Of a DNA stretch of 64,000 nt, positions 50,630 through 59,310 are shown piece by piece (within the stretch, counting starts at the first letter, position 1; every line of letters starts with the position of its first letter). A program made the translations under genes and the position numbers. Source of the stretch: Bifidobacterium callitrichos DSM 23973. GTDB lineage: Bacteria; Actinomycetota; Actinomycetes; Actinomycetales; Bifidobacteriaceae. The DNA lies in the NCBI RefSeq assembly GCF_000741175.1, contig NZ_JGYS01000006.1, forward strand, positions 108,334 through 172,333, written 5' to 3'. The notes beneath the pieces are model-generated. The model saw only the letters and a program-made list of their open reading frames with translations, made no database searches and was not told where the DNA came from.

Positions 50630-50719
50630 ATGGGTTCCGTCATCAAGAAGCGCCGCAAGCGGATGAGCAAGAAGAAGCACCGCAAACTGCTGCGTAAGAC
50701 CCGCCACCAGCGTAGGTAG
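50630..50719 (+). CDS. Ribosomal protein bS22 (AURKAIP1/COX24 domain)
   Basis: A 29-residue, very basic peptide: [20 protein letters not shown], then LRKTRHQRR. This is the actinobacterial bS22, which binds the 30S subunit near the decoding region. TGGAGG lies 8 nt before the ATG. TATACT at 50579-50584 is a candidate -10. A clear terminator follows. It ends a few residues earlier than typical 32-33-residue forms. Confidence 0.92.
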   Translation: MGSVIKKRRKRMSKKKHRKLLRKTRHQRR

Positions 50720-50741
50720 TCTTACCTGCTTTCACGGCGTG

Positions 50742-50775
50742 AAAACCCCGTGAACCGTAAGGTTCCGGGGTTTTT
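50742..50775 (+). terminator. Terminator of the bS22 gene
   Basis: AACCCCG and GAACC arms pair with GGTTC and CGGGGTT around a GTAA loop, followed by five T (50771-50775). Confidence 0.9.
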
Positions 50776-50830
50776 CTTATATGCGCCATCCGTACCGAAT
50801 CGGTGCGATCGTCTCGAATCGGTGCATACT

Positions 50831-50887
50831 ACGAAGGACGGGTCCTTTCCCGTGGGTTGCGCCCAAGGGAAAGGACCCGTCCTTCGT
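50831..50887. terminator. Long perfect hairpin downstream of rpiA
   Basis: 21 bp (50831-50851 with 50867-50887) pair without mismatch, and the loop holds a further TGGG/CCCA pair. It lies between the bS22 gene and the convergent rpiA and probably terminates rpiA. Confidence 0.8.
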
Positions 50888-50911
50888 GAATATCCGCGAT
50901 CTACGACGCGA

Positions 50912-51610
50912 TCACTTGTTGGAGTTGGTCAGCACGCGCGGGCCGTTCGGGTCGCCGACGATGACGGTGTCGACCATGTTGAGGAACAGGCCGTGCTCGA
51001 CGACGCCCACCGTGTTGATGAGGTCCTCGGCCAGATCGAACGGGTGGTCGATGCGCTCCAGGTGCAGATCCACGACGAAGTTGTTCTCGTCGGTGCGCAC
51101 CTCCTTGCCGTCGGCGTCGAGACGCAGCACCGGCTTGTAGCCCTTGGCCTCGAACTTCTTGACGACGTGGCCGGCGCCGAACGGGATGACCTCGACCGGC
51201 AGCGGGAACTTGCCGATGGTGTCGACGACCTTGGACTCGTCGACGATCCACACGATCTTGTTGGAGTTGGTGGCCACGATCTTCTCCCACAGGAGGGCCG
51301 CGCCGCCGCCCTTGATGCCGTTGAAGTTCTTGTCGACCTCGTCGGCGCCGTCGATGGTCACATCGATGTGGTCCACGTCATCGATGTCGACGATCTTGAT
51401 GCCGTAGCTTTCGGCCTGAGCCTGGGTGCGGCGGGAGGTCGTCACGCCGGTGAACTGAAGGCCCTCCTCCTGAACGCGGCGGCCGAGCTCGTCCACGAGG
51501 AACTTAACGGTCGAACCGGTGCCGAGGCCGGCGATCATGCCGTTCTCGACGAGCTTGGCGGCCTCGATGCCGGCGGCCTTCTTCAGGGCGTCCTGCTGTG
51601 CCTTATCCAT
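50912..51610 (-). CDS. rpiA: Ribose-5-phosphate isomerase A
   Basis: 232 residues. [15 protein letters not shown], the TIDGADEVD motif and [15 protein letters not shown] mark RpiA. Interconverts ribose-5-P and ribulose-5-P in the bifid shunt and nucleotide supply. The start is the ATG after AAAGGA. The frame continues 38 codons upstream without support. Confidence 0.96.
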   Translation of the reverse strand: MDKAQQDALKKAAGIEAAKLVENGMIAGLGTGSTVKFLVDELGRRVQEEGLQFTGVTTSRRTQAQAESYGIKIVDIDDVDHIDVTIDGADEVDKNFNGIKGGGAALLWEKIVATNSNKIVWIVDESKVVDTIGKFPLPVEVIPFGAGHVVKKFEAKGYKPVLRLDADGKEVRTDENNFVVDLHLERIDHPFDLAEDLINTVGVVEHGLFLNMVDTVIVGDPNGPRVLTNSNK

Positions 51611-51730
51611 GGTGGTGATTCCTTTCCTGACCTGTTGAAAGTCCGCTTCCATCCTAACGCGGATGGGAGATTGTGTGCGGTCGTGTCCACTCGTGTTCGC
51701 CGGCTGTTCAGCTTCGTCGGGCATGACGGA

Positions 51731-52804
51731 CTATCTCAGGAAGTCCGCATCGGTGATGGTGAGGTTGCCGTCGCCGTCCACGAATCCGTCCACCGCGATG
51801 TAGCCGCGTACGTGCATGCTCTCGCCGGTGAAGTACGGGCTGGTCTTCGGGGCGGGGGAGAAGCGCACCGTGCCCGAGACCCTGAGGCCGCTCGGAGTCG
51901 GTGTGTTCGCGGGTTGTGCGGGTCCCACAGGCTGATGTTCCTTGCCTGACCGTGCGGTCGCGTGCTGCGTATCGGCGTCTGCCGGCCGACTCTCCGACAT
52001 CTCCGTGGTTTCGGTCGATGCGATCGGTGTGACTGATGCGACCGGCGCGATCGATGCGATCGTCGATGATTCCCGCTCTTGCAGGTCATTGCGTCCTGCC
52101 GGGTCCGTCTTGTCCCTGGACGCGGACCTGTTTCTACGCGGCAGCCCTCTGGCTCCGTCACGATCGATCGTCGTCTCATGTCGTTCGTCGACGGGTTTGA
52201 GTCCTGCGGCGGCGCGATCCAGCATCAGCTGCGCGTCCGGCGGCACATCGGTGCCCTTCGCATATGGCGAGTTGAGCAGCGACTGCCATCCCTCGAGCGG
52301 CAGATAACCGTCCTGTGACCCCTTGCGGCATTCCTGCGCGTATGTCCTCGCCAGCTCGTCCACGAGCTCGTTGCCCGCATTACCGGCGTGTCCCTTGACC
52401 CATTTGAAGTCGACCGGGCCGGGGCGCTTGGCGATCTCGGCATCGATGGCCTTGATGACCTCGACGTTCTTCACCGGCTGCTTCTGGGAGTTCCTCCAGC
52501 CGTTCTTCTTCCAGCCCTTGAGCCATTTGGTCGAGCAGTTGATCGCATACTGCGAGTCCGATTCGATGAGCAGCGGTTCGGGCCCGGGGTGCGCACGCAG
52601 CACCTGCAGCACCGCGCACAGTTCGCCGATCTGGTTCGTGCCGTTCGTGGCGCCGCCGGCGTCGTACCCTCTGGAATCGTGTTCATGACCGGGAATGCGG
52701 CCGTCTCCGGCGTTCGTGTCATGGTCGGCCCACGCCCATCCCATCGGCCCGTTCGGATTGCCCAACGCCGATCCATCGGTGGACACCACAATCTTCTTAC
52801 CCAT
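51731..52804 (-). CDS. rnhA: Ribonuclease HI with long C-terminal extension
   Basis: 357 residues. The N-terminal 160 are RNase HI with all four carboxylates: Asp10 (VVSTDGS), Glu61 (QIGELCAV), Asp83 (ESDSQYA) and Asp149 (NELVDELAR). It removes RNA from RNA-DNA hybrids. The other 200 residues are a Ser/Thr/Ala-rich linker and a beta-rich end (SGLRVSGTVRFSPAPKT...FLR) unlike classical RNase HI. An ATG at 52816 is an alternative start. The gene starts just beyond the pgm terminator. Confidence 0.92.
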   Translation of the reverse strand: MGKKIVVSTDGSALGNPNGPMGWAWADHDTNAGDGRIPGHEHDSRGYDAGGATNGTNQIGELCAVLQVLRAHPGPEPLLIESDSQYAINCSTKWLKGWKKNGWRNSQKQPVKNVEVIKAIDAEIAKRPGPVDFKWVKGHAGNAGNELVDELARTYAQECRKGSQDGYLPLEGWQSLLNSPYAKGTDVPPDAQLMLDRAAAGLKPVDERHETTIDRDGARGLPRRNRSASRDKTDPAGRNDLQERESSTIASIAPVASVTPIASTETTEMSESRPADADTQHATARSGKEHQPVGPAQPANTPTPSGLRVSGTVRFSPAPKTSPYFTGESMHVRGYIAVDGFVDGDGNLTITDADFLR

Positions 52805-52820
52805 GCCCACCACCATACAA

Positions 52821-52861
52821 AAGGGGATTCCCGCGGTTCAACATTCCGCGGGAATCCCCTT
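52821..52861 (-). terminator. Terminator of pgm
   Basis: A 16-bp perfect stem (52821-52836 with 52846-52861) around a 9-nt loop. Read on the minus strand it is followed by TTTTG. It lies 17 nt before the rnhA start. Confidence 0.85.
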
Positions 52862-52903
52862 GCCTAATCGATGTGTCGGTGTCGACTAGCGACTAGCGCC
52901 GAT

Positions 52904-54580
52904 TCACTCGGCCAGTGCCTTGTCGACGACGACCTCGGCCTCGGCGAGGACCTTGTCGAGGGCCTCCGGGCTCTCGAAGGACTCGGCGTAGACCTTGTAG
53001 ATGTTCTCGGTGCCGGAAGGACGGGCGGCGAACCAGTTGTCCTTCGTGGTGACCTTCAGACCGCCGATCTTGGCGTGGTTGCCCGGCGCCTCGGTGAGCT
53101 TGGCGGTGATGTCCTCGCCCGCGAGCTGCGTGGCGGTGACGTCGTCGCCGGTGAGCTTGCCGAACTTCTGCTTCTGCTCGAGCGTGGTCGGGGTGTCGAC
53201 GCGCTTGTACCAGGACTCGCCGAAGCGGGCCACCTGGTCCTTGTGCAGCTCGGCCGGGTTCTTGCCGGTCTTCGCGGTGATCTCCGCGGCGAGCAGGTCG
53301 GGGATGAGGCCATCCTTGTCGGTGGTCCAGATGCGGCCGTCCTTGCGCAGGAAGGACATGCCGGAGCTCTCCTCGCCGCCGAACGCGACCTCGCCCTTGA
53401 ACAGCGGGTCGACGAACCACTTGAAGCCGACCGGGACCTCCATGACCTTCGCGTTGATCGACGCGGCCACGCGGTCGATCAGGGAGGAGGAGACCAGCGT
53501 CTTGCCGACGGCGGCGCCCTCGGGCCAGCCCGGACGGTTGCCGCCGAACAGGTACTCGACGCACACGGCGATGTAGTGGTTCGGGTTCATGACACCCCAG
53601 TCGGGGCACACGATGCCGTGACGGTCGGCATCCGGGTCGGTGCCGCCGACGAGATCGTACTTGTCCCACGCGCCGGCGTTGAGCTCGTCGACGAGGCCCT
53701 TCATCGCGTACGGCGAGGACGGATCCATGCGGATCTTGCCGTCGTGGTCGATGGTCATGAAGCGCCAGGTCGGGTCGACCTCGGGGCGCACGACGCCGAT
53801 GTTCAGGTTGTACTTCTCGTTGATGAGCGGCCAGTAGTTGACGGACGCGCCGCCGAGCGGGTCGATGCCGAGACGCACGCCGGAGGAGCGGATCACATCG
53901 AAATCGATGACGTTGCCGAGGTCGGCGACGTAGTGCTCACGGAAGTCGAAGGGCTCGACGTACTCGGACTTGATGGCCTCCTCGTACGGCACGCGCTTGA
54001 CGTTCTTGTAGTCGGCGAGCAGCTCGTTGGCGCGGGCGGCGATCGCGTTGGTGGTCTCGGCCGGGGCCGGGCCGCCGGTGACCGGGTCGTACTTGAAGCC
54101 GCCGTCGGTGGGCGGGTTGTGCGACGGGGTGACGACGATGCCGTCGGCCAGACCCTCGCCCTCGAAGCGCTGGGTGCCGTCGGCCGCACGGTTGTGCGTC
54201 AGGATGGCCTGGGAGACGACCGGCGTCGGCACGAAGTCGCCGCGGGAGTCGACGCGCACGTGCACACCGTTGGCGACGAGCACCTCGATGGCGGTCTTGC
54301 GGGCCGGCTCGCTCAGGGCGTGGGTGTCGGAGCCGAGGTACAGCGGGCCGGTGACGCCGGCCTTCTTGCGGTATTCGGCGATGGCCTGGGAGATGGCGAC
54401 GATGTGGGCCTCGTTGAACGAGGTCTTCAGGGACGAACCGCGGTGGCCGGAGGTGCCGAAGATGACACGCTGCTCCGGAACGGCCGGGTCGGGGACGAGG
54501 TCATAGTACTTGCCGATGACCTCATCGACGTTGATCAGATCTGCTGGGGTGGCGGGCTTGCCCGCATTGTTAGCTACCAT
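52904..54580 (-). CDS. pgm: Phosphoglucomutase
   Basis: 558 residues, the long alpha-D-glucose-specific form. Interconverts glucose-1-P and glucose-6-P. Active serine in VTPSHNPP, metal site [10 protein letters not shown], sugar loop GGEESSG and phosphate-binding [11 protein letters not shown]. It links glycogen synthesis and breakdown (glgX) and sugar-nucleotide supply to central metabolism. Divergent from the PTS. Confidence 0.97.
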   Translation of the reverse strand: MVANNAGKPATPADLINVDEVIGKYYDLVPDPAVPEQRVIFGTSGHRGSSLKTSFNEAHIVAISQAIAEYRKKAGVTGPLYLGSDTHALSEPARKTAIEVLVANGVHVRVDSRGDFVPTPVVSQAILTHNRAADGTQRFEGEGLADGIVVTPSHNPPTDGGFKYDPVTGGPAPAETTNAIAARANELLADYKNVKRVPYEEAIKSEYVEPFDFREHYVADLGNVIDFDVIRSSGVRLGIDPLGGASVNYWPLINEKYNLNIGVVRPEVDPTWRFMTIDHDGKIRMDPSSPYAMKGLVDELNAGAWDKYDLVGGTDPDADRHGIVCPDWGVMNPNHYIAVCVEYLFGGNRPGWPEGAAVGKTLVSSSLIDRVAASINAKVMEVPVGFKWFVDPLFKGEVAFGGEESSGMSFLRKDGRIWTTDKDGLIPDLLAAEITAKTGKNPAELHKDQVARFGESWYKRVDTPTTLEQKQKFGKLTGDDVTATQLAGEDITAKLTEAPGNHAKIGGLKVTTKDNWFAARPSGTENIYKVYAESFESPEALDKVLAEAEVVVDKALAE

Positions 54581-54784
54581 GCCTCCATTCTACGGCGTCC
54601 GACATGTACGGTGAGTAACATTTTGTGCTCAATTGTTCTGAAATGTGAGTGAATGGATGTTGAATTGTATGACCGTGGCGATGACGGGATGGCGCCGGGA
54701 TGGCGCAAGGGGCGGTAGGATGCGGCATCCGGGCATCGTCGGATCGTCCGCGCGCATATCGACGGATCGTCGTGAGGGCGGCGG

Positions 54785-54815
54785 TCGCCGCGTGTCGTGC
54801 CGCGACACGCGGCGA
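54785..54815. promoter_or_regulatory. 13-bp perfect inverted repeat upstream of the PTS promoter
   Basis: 54785-54797 pairs with 54803-54815 around TGCCG. It lies between the divergent pgm and PTS transcripts, so it could insulate them or bind a regulator. Confidence 0.45.
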
Positions 54816-54817
54816 TC

Positions 54818-54855
54818 AGTAAACGTTTGCTCGATATTTTGAGGCATGGTACACT
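54818..54855 (+). promoter_or_regulatory. PTS promoter with LacI-type operator
   Basis: TTGCTC (54827-54832), a 17-bp spacer and TACACT (54850-54855) form the promoter. AGTAAACGTTTGCT (54818-54831), with the AAACGTTT core typical of LacI-family operators, overlaps the -35, so a LacI-type repressor is likely. It would act as a second control beside antitermination. Confidence 0.65.
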
Positions 54856-54878
54856 GACCTCCGTCAGTTTCCTTAGCA

Positions 54879-54980
54879 GGGTTGCTACTCAAGATTTCGA
54901 GGCAAGACCTGAGACATGGACTCGCCGTAGGTGTATTCGCCCCACGGCTCCATATGGTCCTTGTCTCGGGTCTTTTCTGT
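54879..54980 (+). promoter_or_regulatory. Ribonucleic antiterminator (RAT) and overlapping terminator
   Basis: GGGTTGCTACTC and GAGGCAAGACC (54879-54909) match the RAT consensus bound by BglG/LicT proteins. AGACCTGAGACA (54905-54916), overlapping its 3' edge, pairs with TGTCTCGGGTCT (54962-54973, one G-U), followed by TTTCTGTT. The two structures exclude each other: bound antiterminator protein lets transcription through to the PTS gene. The protein is encoded at 57215. Confidence 0.88.
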
Positions 54981-55051
54981 TATCTGGGGTCGATGACGAT
55001 CACGCAAGGTGACTAGAAACAGTGGAAGAACAGTAGGAAATGGAGAATCCG

Positions 55052-57181
55052 ATGTCGCATCAGGACGATGTCAAGGCGATCATCACCGCCGTCGGCGGCG
55101 CCTCCAACGTCAAGTCGCTGACGCACTGCGCCACTCGACTGCGTTTCGAGTTGAAGGACAACGGCAAGGTCGATCAGGCCTCGCTCGATGCCAACAAGGT
55201 CGTGCTCGGCGGTGTGCCGCAGTCTGGTAATCGTTATCAGGTCGTCATCGGCGGTCAGGTGGCCACCGTGTACGACGAGATCATGCATCTGCCCGAGATG
55301 GCGGGCGTCGGCGCCGGCAGCGTCGACGCCGACGCTGCCGACGGCGAGATGAGCGACGCCGAGCTCAAGGCCGCTAAGCGCAACGAAGGCGTGCGCGGCA
55401 AGGTCGCGTGGCTCGACAACTTCTTCGAGTATCTGGCCGACTCCTTCCGCCCGATCCTGGGCGTCCTGCTCGGCGCGTCCATCATCATCGCGCTGGTCAA
55501 CCTGTTCATCTCGATCGGCGTGATCCCGAACGACGAGGCGAACACCGGCCTCATGTTCATCAAGGCGCTGTGGAAGGGCGTGTTCTACTTCCTGCCCATC
55601 ATGGTCGCCTACAACGCCGCCAAGAAGCTCAAGGTCGACCCGTGGCTGGGCGGCGCCATCATGGCTGCGCTGATGACCCCGCAGTTCACCGCGCTGTCCG
55701 ACACCAAGACGTGGGGCGACGCCGTGCAGTGCGTCACCAACGAGACCCTCGGCACCTCCTCCTGCACCGCGACCGTCTTCGGCCTGCCGATGCAGCTGTC
55801 CGACTACTCCGGCAACGTGTTCGTGCCGCTCATGATGGCCGCCGTGCTGGCCCTCGTCTACCACGGCATGAAGAGGATCATCCCCGAGAGCATCCAGCTG
55901 GTCTTCCTGCCGTTCTTCTCCATGATCATCGTCGGCGCCCTGACCGCCTTCCTCATCGGTCCGCTGGGCGTGTGGGTCGGCAACGGCCTCGGTGTCGGCC
56001 TCGCCTGGATGAACGGCCACGCCCCCTTCATCTTCGCCATCGCGATCCCGCTGCTCTACCCGTTCCTCGTGCCGCTCGGCCTGCACTGGCCGCTCAACGC
56101 CCTCATGCTCATGAACATCCAGTCGATGGGCTACGACTTCATCCAGGGCCCGATGGGTACGTGGAACTTCGCCTGCTTCGGCGCCACCGCCGGCGTGCTG
56201 TTCCTCTCCATCCGTGACAAGGACGACCAGATGCGCCAGACCTCGATCGGTGCGCTCGCGGCCGGCCTGCTCGGTGGCGTCTCCGAGCCGAGCCTCTACG
56301 GCATCCACCTGCGCTACAAGCTCATCTACTCCCGTATGCTCGTCGGCTGTGGCGTCGGCGGTGTCGTGATCGCCGTCCTCGGATGGCTGTTCCCGTCCAC
56401 CATCGCCTCCGGCGAGACCGTCCACGGCGTGACCACCACCGCGTTCGCCTTCACCTCCCTGCTGACCATCCCGGTCTTCGACCAGATGTGGGTCTACGCC
56501 ATCGCCATCGCCGCCGCGTTCATCACCTCCATGGTCCTGATCATCACCTTCGACTACCGCACCCCGGAGCAGAAGGCCGAGGTCAAGGCCCGCGTTGCCG
56601 CCGCCGCGGTCGCCGCCAAGTCCGATGCGGGCTCCGTCGAGTCCGCCGCCGCCCCGGCCCCGGTCGCCGCTCCGTCCGCTCCTGCTGCCGAAGCCGCTCC
56701 GTCCGCTCCGGCCTCCCAGAGCGAGCCGACCACCGCCGTTCTGTCCCCGGTCAACGGCCACGTCGTCTCCCTGGACGACGCCGGCGATCCGGTGTTCGCC
56801 TCCCGCGCCCTCGGTGAGGGCGTCGGCGTCCAGCCGACCGACTCCATCGTCAAGGCTCCGGTCTCCGGCGTCCTGCAGACCGTCGCCGAAACCGGCCATG
56901 CATTCGGTCTCAAGACCGATGACGGCGTCGAGGTGCTCGTCCACGTCGGCATCGACACGGTCAAGATGAACGGCGAGGGCTTCGCCGTGGCCGTTGCCAA
57001 GGGCGATCGCGTCAACGCCGGTGACACGCTGGTGACCGTCGACTTTGATAAGGTCAAGGCATCCGGTTACAGCACCACCACCCTGATGACGGTGCTCAAC
57101 ACCGCAATGCTCACGGCGGTCACTCCGAAGACGGATGTGGACGTCAAGGCCGGCGACGAGGTCATCGCCATCGAGAAGTAA
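55052..57181 (+). CDS. PTS sugar transporter, EIIBCA fusion (glucose/beta-glucoside family)
   Basis: About 709 residues. IIB with phospho-Cys26 (LTHCATRLRF). A ten-segment IIC (about 120-505, including GGVSEPSLYGIHLRYK). An Ala/Pro/Ser linker and IIA with His631 (VLVHVGIDTVKMNG). It takes up and phosphorylates a hexose or beta-glucoside using HPr-phosphate. The start is the ATG 5 nt after GGAG; one at 55040 would add four residues. It is controlled by the RAT upstream and a LacI-like operator. Confidence 0.95.
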   Translation: MSHQDDVKAIITAVGGASNVKSLTHCATRLRFELKDNGKVDQASLDANKVVLGGVPQSGNRYQVVIGGQVATVYDEIMHLPEMAGVGAGSVDADAADGEMSDAELKAAKRNEGVRGKVAWLDNFFEYLADSFRPILGVLLGASIIIALVNLFISIGVIPNDEANTGLMFIKALWKGVFYFLPIMVAYNAAKKLKVDPWLGGAIMAALMTPQFTALSDTKTWGDAVQCVTNETLGTSSCTATVFGLPMQLSDYSGNVFVPLMMAAVLALVYHGMKRIIPESIQLVFLPFFSMIIVGALTAFLIGPLGVWVGNGLGVGLAWMNGHAPFIFAIAIPLLYPFLVPLGLHWPLNALMLMNIQSMGYDFIQGPMGTWNFACFGATAGVLFLSIRDKDDQMRQTSIGALAAGLLGGVSEPSLYGIHLRYKLIYSRMLVGCGVGGVVIAVLGWLFPSTIASGETVHGVTTTAFAFTSLLTIPVFDQMWVYAIAIAAAFITSMVLIITFDYRTPEQKAEVKARVAAAAVAAKSDAGSVESAAAPAPVAAPSAPAAEAAPSAPASQSEPTTAVLSPVNGHVVSLDDAGDPVFASRALGEGVGVQPTDSIVKAPVSGVLQTVAETGHAFGLKTDDGVEVLVHVGIDTVKMNGEGFAVAVAKGDRVNAGDTLVTVDFDKVKASGYSTTTLMTVLNTAMLTAVTPKTDVDVKAGDEVIAIEK

Positions 57182-57214
57182 TCCGGGATTCGTCCCGGGA
57201 TCGGGAGGAACGCC

Positions 57215-58048
57215 ATGGAAGTACTTCGCGTCTTCAACAACAACGTCGTTCTGGCGAAGGACGGGAGGCGCGAAGTCATCCTCACCGGGCGCGGCCTTGG
57301 CTTCAAGGCCAAACCCGGCATGAAGGTCGACGCGACCAAGGTGGCACGCGTGTTCGTGCCCGCCGACGGTCGCGATCCCGACCACATGGCCCAGTTGTTG
57401 GGCGACATTCCCCCCGAGATCATCAGACTGGTCTCCGACGCCATGGACGAGATCGGACTCGGCGCCCAAGCGGCGCAGAATCCGACGCTCGTCATGGCGC
57501 TCGCCGACCACGTATGCGGCGTGTTGCGCCGCGTCAGGAACGGCATCCCCGCCGTTGCCTACCCATTGAGCGAAGAAGTGAGTTCCCTCTACGAGCGTGA
57601 ATACACGCAGGGACGGGAACTGCTCGTCTCCCTTAATCGCAGACTTAACGGAGCGTTACCCGACAGCGAGGCCGTGGCGTTCGCGCTCCATCTGGTCAAC
57701 GCCGGATTCGCGACCGGCGACCTCTCCCGCACGTATGCGATGACCGGCGTCATCCAACAGCTGCTCGCCGTCATCGAAGGCACCTACGACATCAAGCTTG
57801 ATGAGCATTCGGTCAACGTCGGCCGATTCATCACCCATCTGCGCTACCTGTTCGTGCGCATCCACCAGCACAACCAGCTCGAGCGCGAACCCGAGGCGAT
57901 CGTCACGTCGATCACCCAGTCCTATCCGAAGGCGTTCGACTGCGCCCGACGGATCGCCGCACTCATCGAACTGCGTCTCGACACCACACTCACCGAGGAC
58001 GAGATCGCCTATCTCACCCTCCACGTGGCCCGAGTCACCGCCGCATAG
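57215..58048 (+). CDS. BglG/LicT-family transcriptional antiterminator
   Basis: 277 residues. N-terminal RNA-binding CAT domain (MEVLRVFNNNVVLAKDGRRE; GRGLGFKAKPGMKVD). PRD1 and PRD2 follow with conserved histidines (EYTQGRE...FALHLVNA; ITHLRYLFVRIHQ...LTLHVARV), which sense PTS phosphorylation. It binds the RAT before the PTS gene and prevents termination when sugar is available. GGGAGGAA precedes the ATG. It follows the PTS gene by 33 bp. Confidence 0.95.
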   Translation: MEVLRVFNNNVVLAKDGRREVILTGRGLGFKAKPGMKVDATKVARVFVPADGRDPDHMAQLLGDIPPEIIRLVSDAMDEIGLGAQAAQNPTLVMALADHVCGVLRRVRNGIPAVAYPLSEEVSSLYEREYTQGRELLVSLNRRLNGALPDSEAVAFALHLVNAGFATGDLSRTYAMTGVIQQLLAVIEGTYDIKLDEHSVNVGRFITHLRYLFVRIHQHNQLEREPEAIVTSITQSYPKAFDCARRIAALIELRLDTTLTEDEIAYLTLHVARVTAA

Positions 58049-58059
58049 CGGCATTGGAT

Positions 58060-59193
58060 TCACTTCACCGGCGGGATCGTGCCCGTCGCCGACAGATCCG
58101 GCGTCACCTCCGGCACGCGTACGATCAGCGCCCTGCGCTCCACATCGAAGCGGATGTGACGCGTCTCGGGCAGCATATCGCCGTCCACCTGCGCGAGAGC
58201 CGGCTTCTCCAGCGTCAGCTCGGCGCTCACGCCCTGGATCTGGTCGATCGTCGAATTCGTCGACAGCGGATTCTGCTCCGCACGGCCCGTGATCGTCTGA
58301 TGCACCACGTCGCCGAACAGGTTCGCCCAGCCGAGGATGCCGCCGGTCGTGTCGATGATCTCGAAATCAAGCAGGCCGTCGTCGTACGAGGCGTTCGGCA
58401 TCAGCGAGAACACGGGGATCTGCCCGCAGTTGCCGGCCATGAACGTGCGGAAGATGAGACCACGCGTCGAATGGGTGCTGCCGTCGCGGCTGGTGATCGT
58501 CACGTTCGCGTGATATCGCGGCGTGAACAGGTTCTTGACGCCACCCACGAAGTAGGCGAGCCAGCTGATGTTCTTCTTGAGCTGGGGATCCGTGTCGTCG
58601 ATCATCGCCGCGTCGAAGCCGACGCCGGCGATAATAAGGAACGCGTGCCCGTGATCCTCCTCCGGATGGTCCAGCAGCGTGAGCCTACCCATATCCACCG
58701 TGCGCGAGCCATGCGAGGTGGCCACCGTCAGCGCCGCGTCGATGTCGTCCACCGGAATGCCCATGTTGCGGGCGAACAGGTTGCCGGTGCCGATCGGCAC
58801 GATGCCCAGCGCGTGACCGGTGCCCGAGACGGCGGAGGCCACCGTCCTCACCGTGCCGTCGCCGCCGACCGCGATCACCACGTCAGCGCCGTGCCTCAGC
58901 GCCTCCAGCGCGCATGCGCGGCCGTCCTTGTCCAGCTGCGTGTCGATGAACTCGACCTCCGTCAACCCCTTCGATGCGCAGAACTCCTCGATATGCTGAC
59001 GTCTCACCTCGGCCTGCGGCTTGGACGGGTTGATGATGAACGCGTAATGCACCTGATCGTCGTCGCGCTCGACAAGCTTCTCGGCGAGCAGCTGACGGCG
59101 GTACGAACGGTACGCCAAGGCCGCCGCCACGAGGATGGCGACACCGATGATGACTGCAATGACGATGATGACGGCTGTGGGCATGACTCCCAT
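58060..59193 (-). CDS. Membrane-anchored diacylglycerol/sphingosine kinase-like lipid kinase
   Basis: 377 residues. One N-terminal membrane segment (6-28) is followed by the DAGK catalytic domain: VIAVGGDGTVRTVAS (110-114 GGDGT), GIVPIGTGNLFARN and DDGLLDFEIID. It belongs to the YegS/DgkB/LCB5 family, which phosphorylates lipids such as diacylglycerol. An ATG at 59184 is an alternative start. It converges on the antiterminator gene (11 bp) and is divergent from hsdM. Confidence 0.9.
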   Translation of the reverse strand: MGVMPTAVIIVIAVIIGVAILVAAALAYRSYRRQLLAEKLVERDDDQVHYAFIINPSKPQAEVRRQHIEEFCASKGLTEVEFIDTQLDKDGRACALEALRHGADVVIAVGGDGTVRTVASAVSGTGHALGIVPIGTGNLFARNMGIPVDDIDAALTVATSHGSRTVDMGRLTLLDHPEEDHGHAFLIIAGVGFDAAMIDDTDPQLKKNISWLAYFVGGVKNLFTPRYHANVTITSRDGSTHSTRGLIFRTFMAGNCGQIPVFSLMPNASYDDGLLDFEIIDTTGGILGWANLFGDVVHQTITGRAEQNPLSTNSTIDQIQGVSAELTLEKPALAQVDGDMLPETRHIRFDVERRALIVRVPEVTPDLSATGTIPPVK

Positions 59194-59293
59194 TGTTCAC
59201 GCAAACCCCACCGCGACATGCAACGCCACGACGAAATTCGACGATTCCTCTACGTCGGACGTCTCGGCTCCCCGTCAGGCCTCCCCGTCCCGC

Positions 59294-59310
59294 TATGATC
59301 GGATGTCATG
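59294..59310 (+). promoter_or_regulatory. hsdM -10 element, probably leaderless transcript
   Basis: TATGAT (59294-59299) is followed 8 nt later by the hsdM ATG at 59308. There is no Shine-Dalgarno. The -35 region is weak. Confidence 0.5.

Noticed and set aside
55013..57511. 832-residue minus-strand open frame opposite the PTS gene
   Set aside because: Gly/Asp/His-rich shadow with no recognisable fold. The PTS domains on the plus strand are complete.
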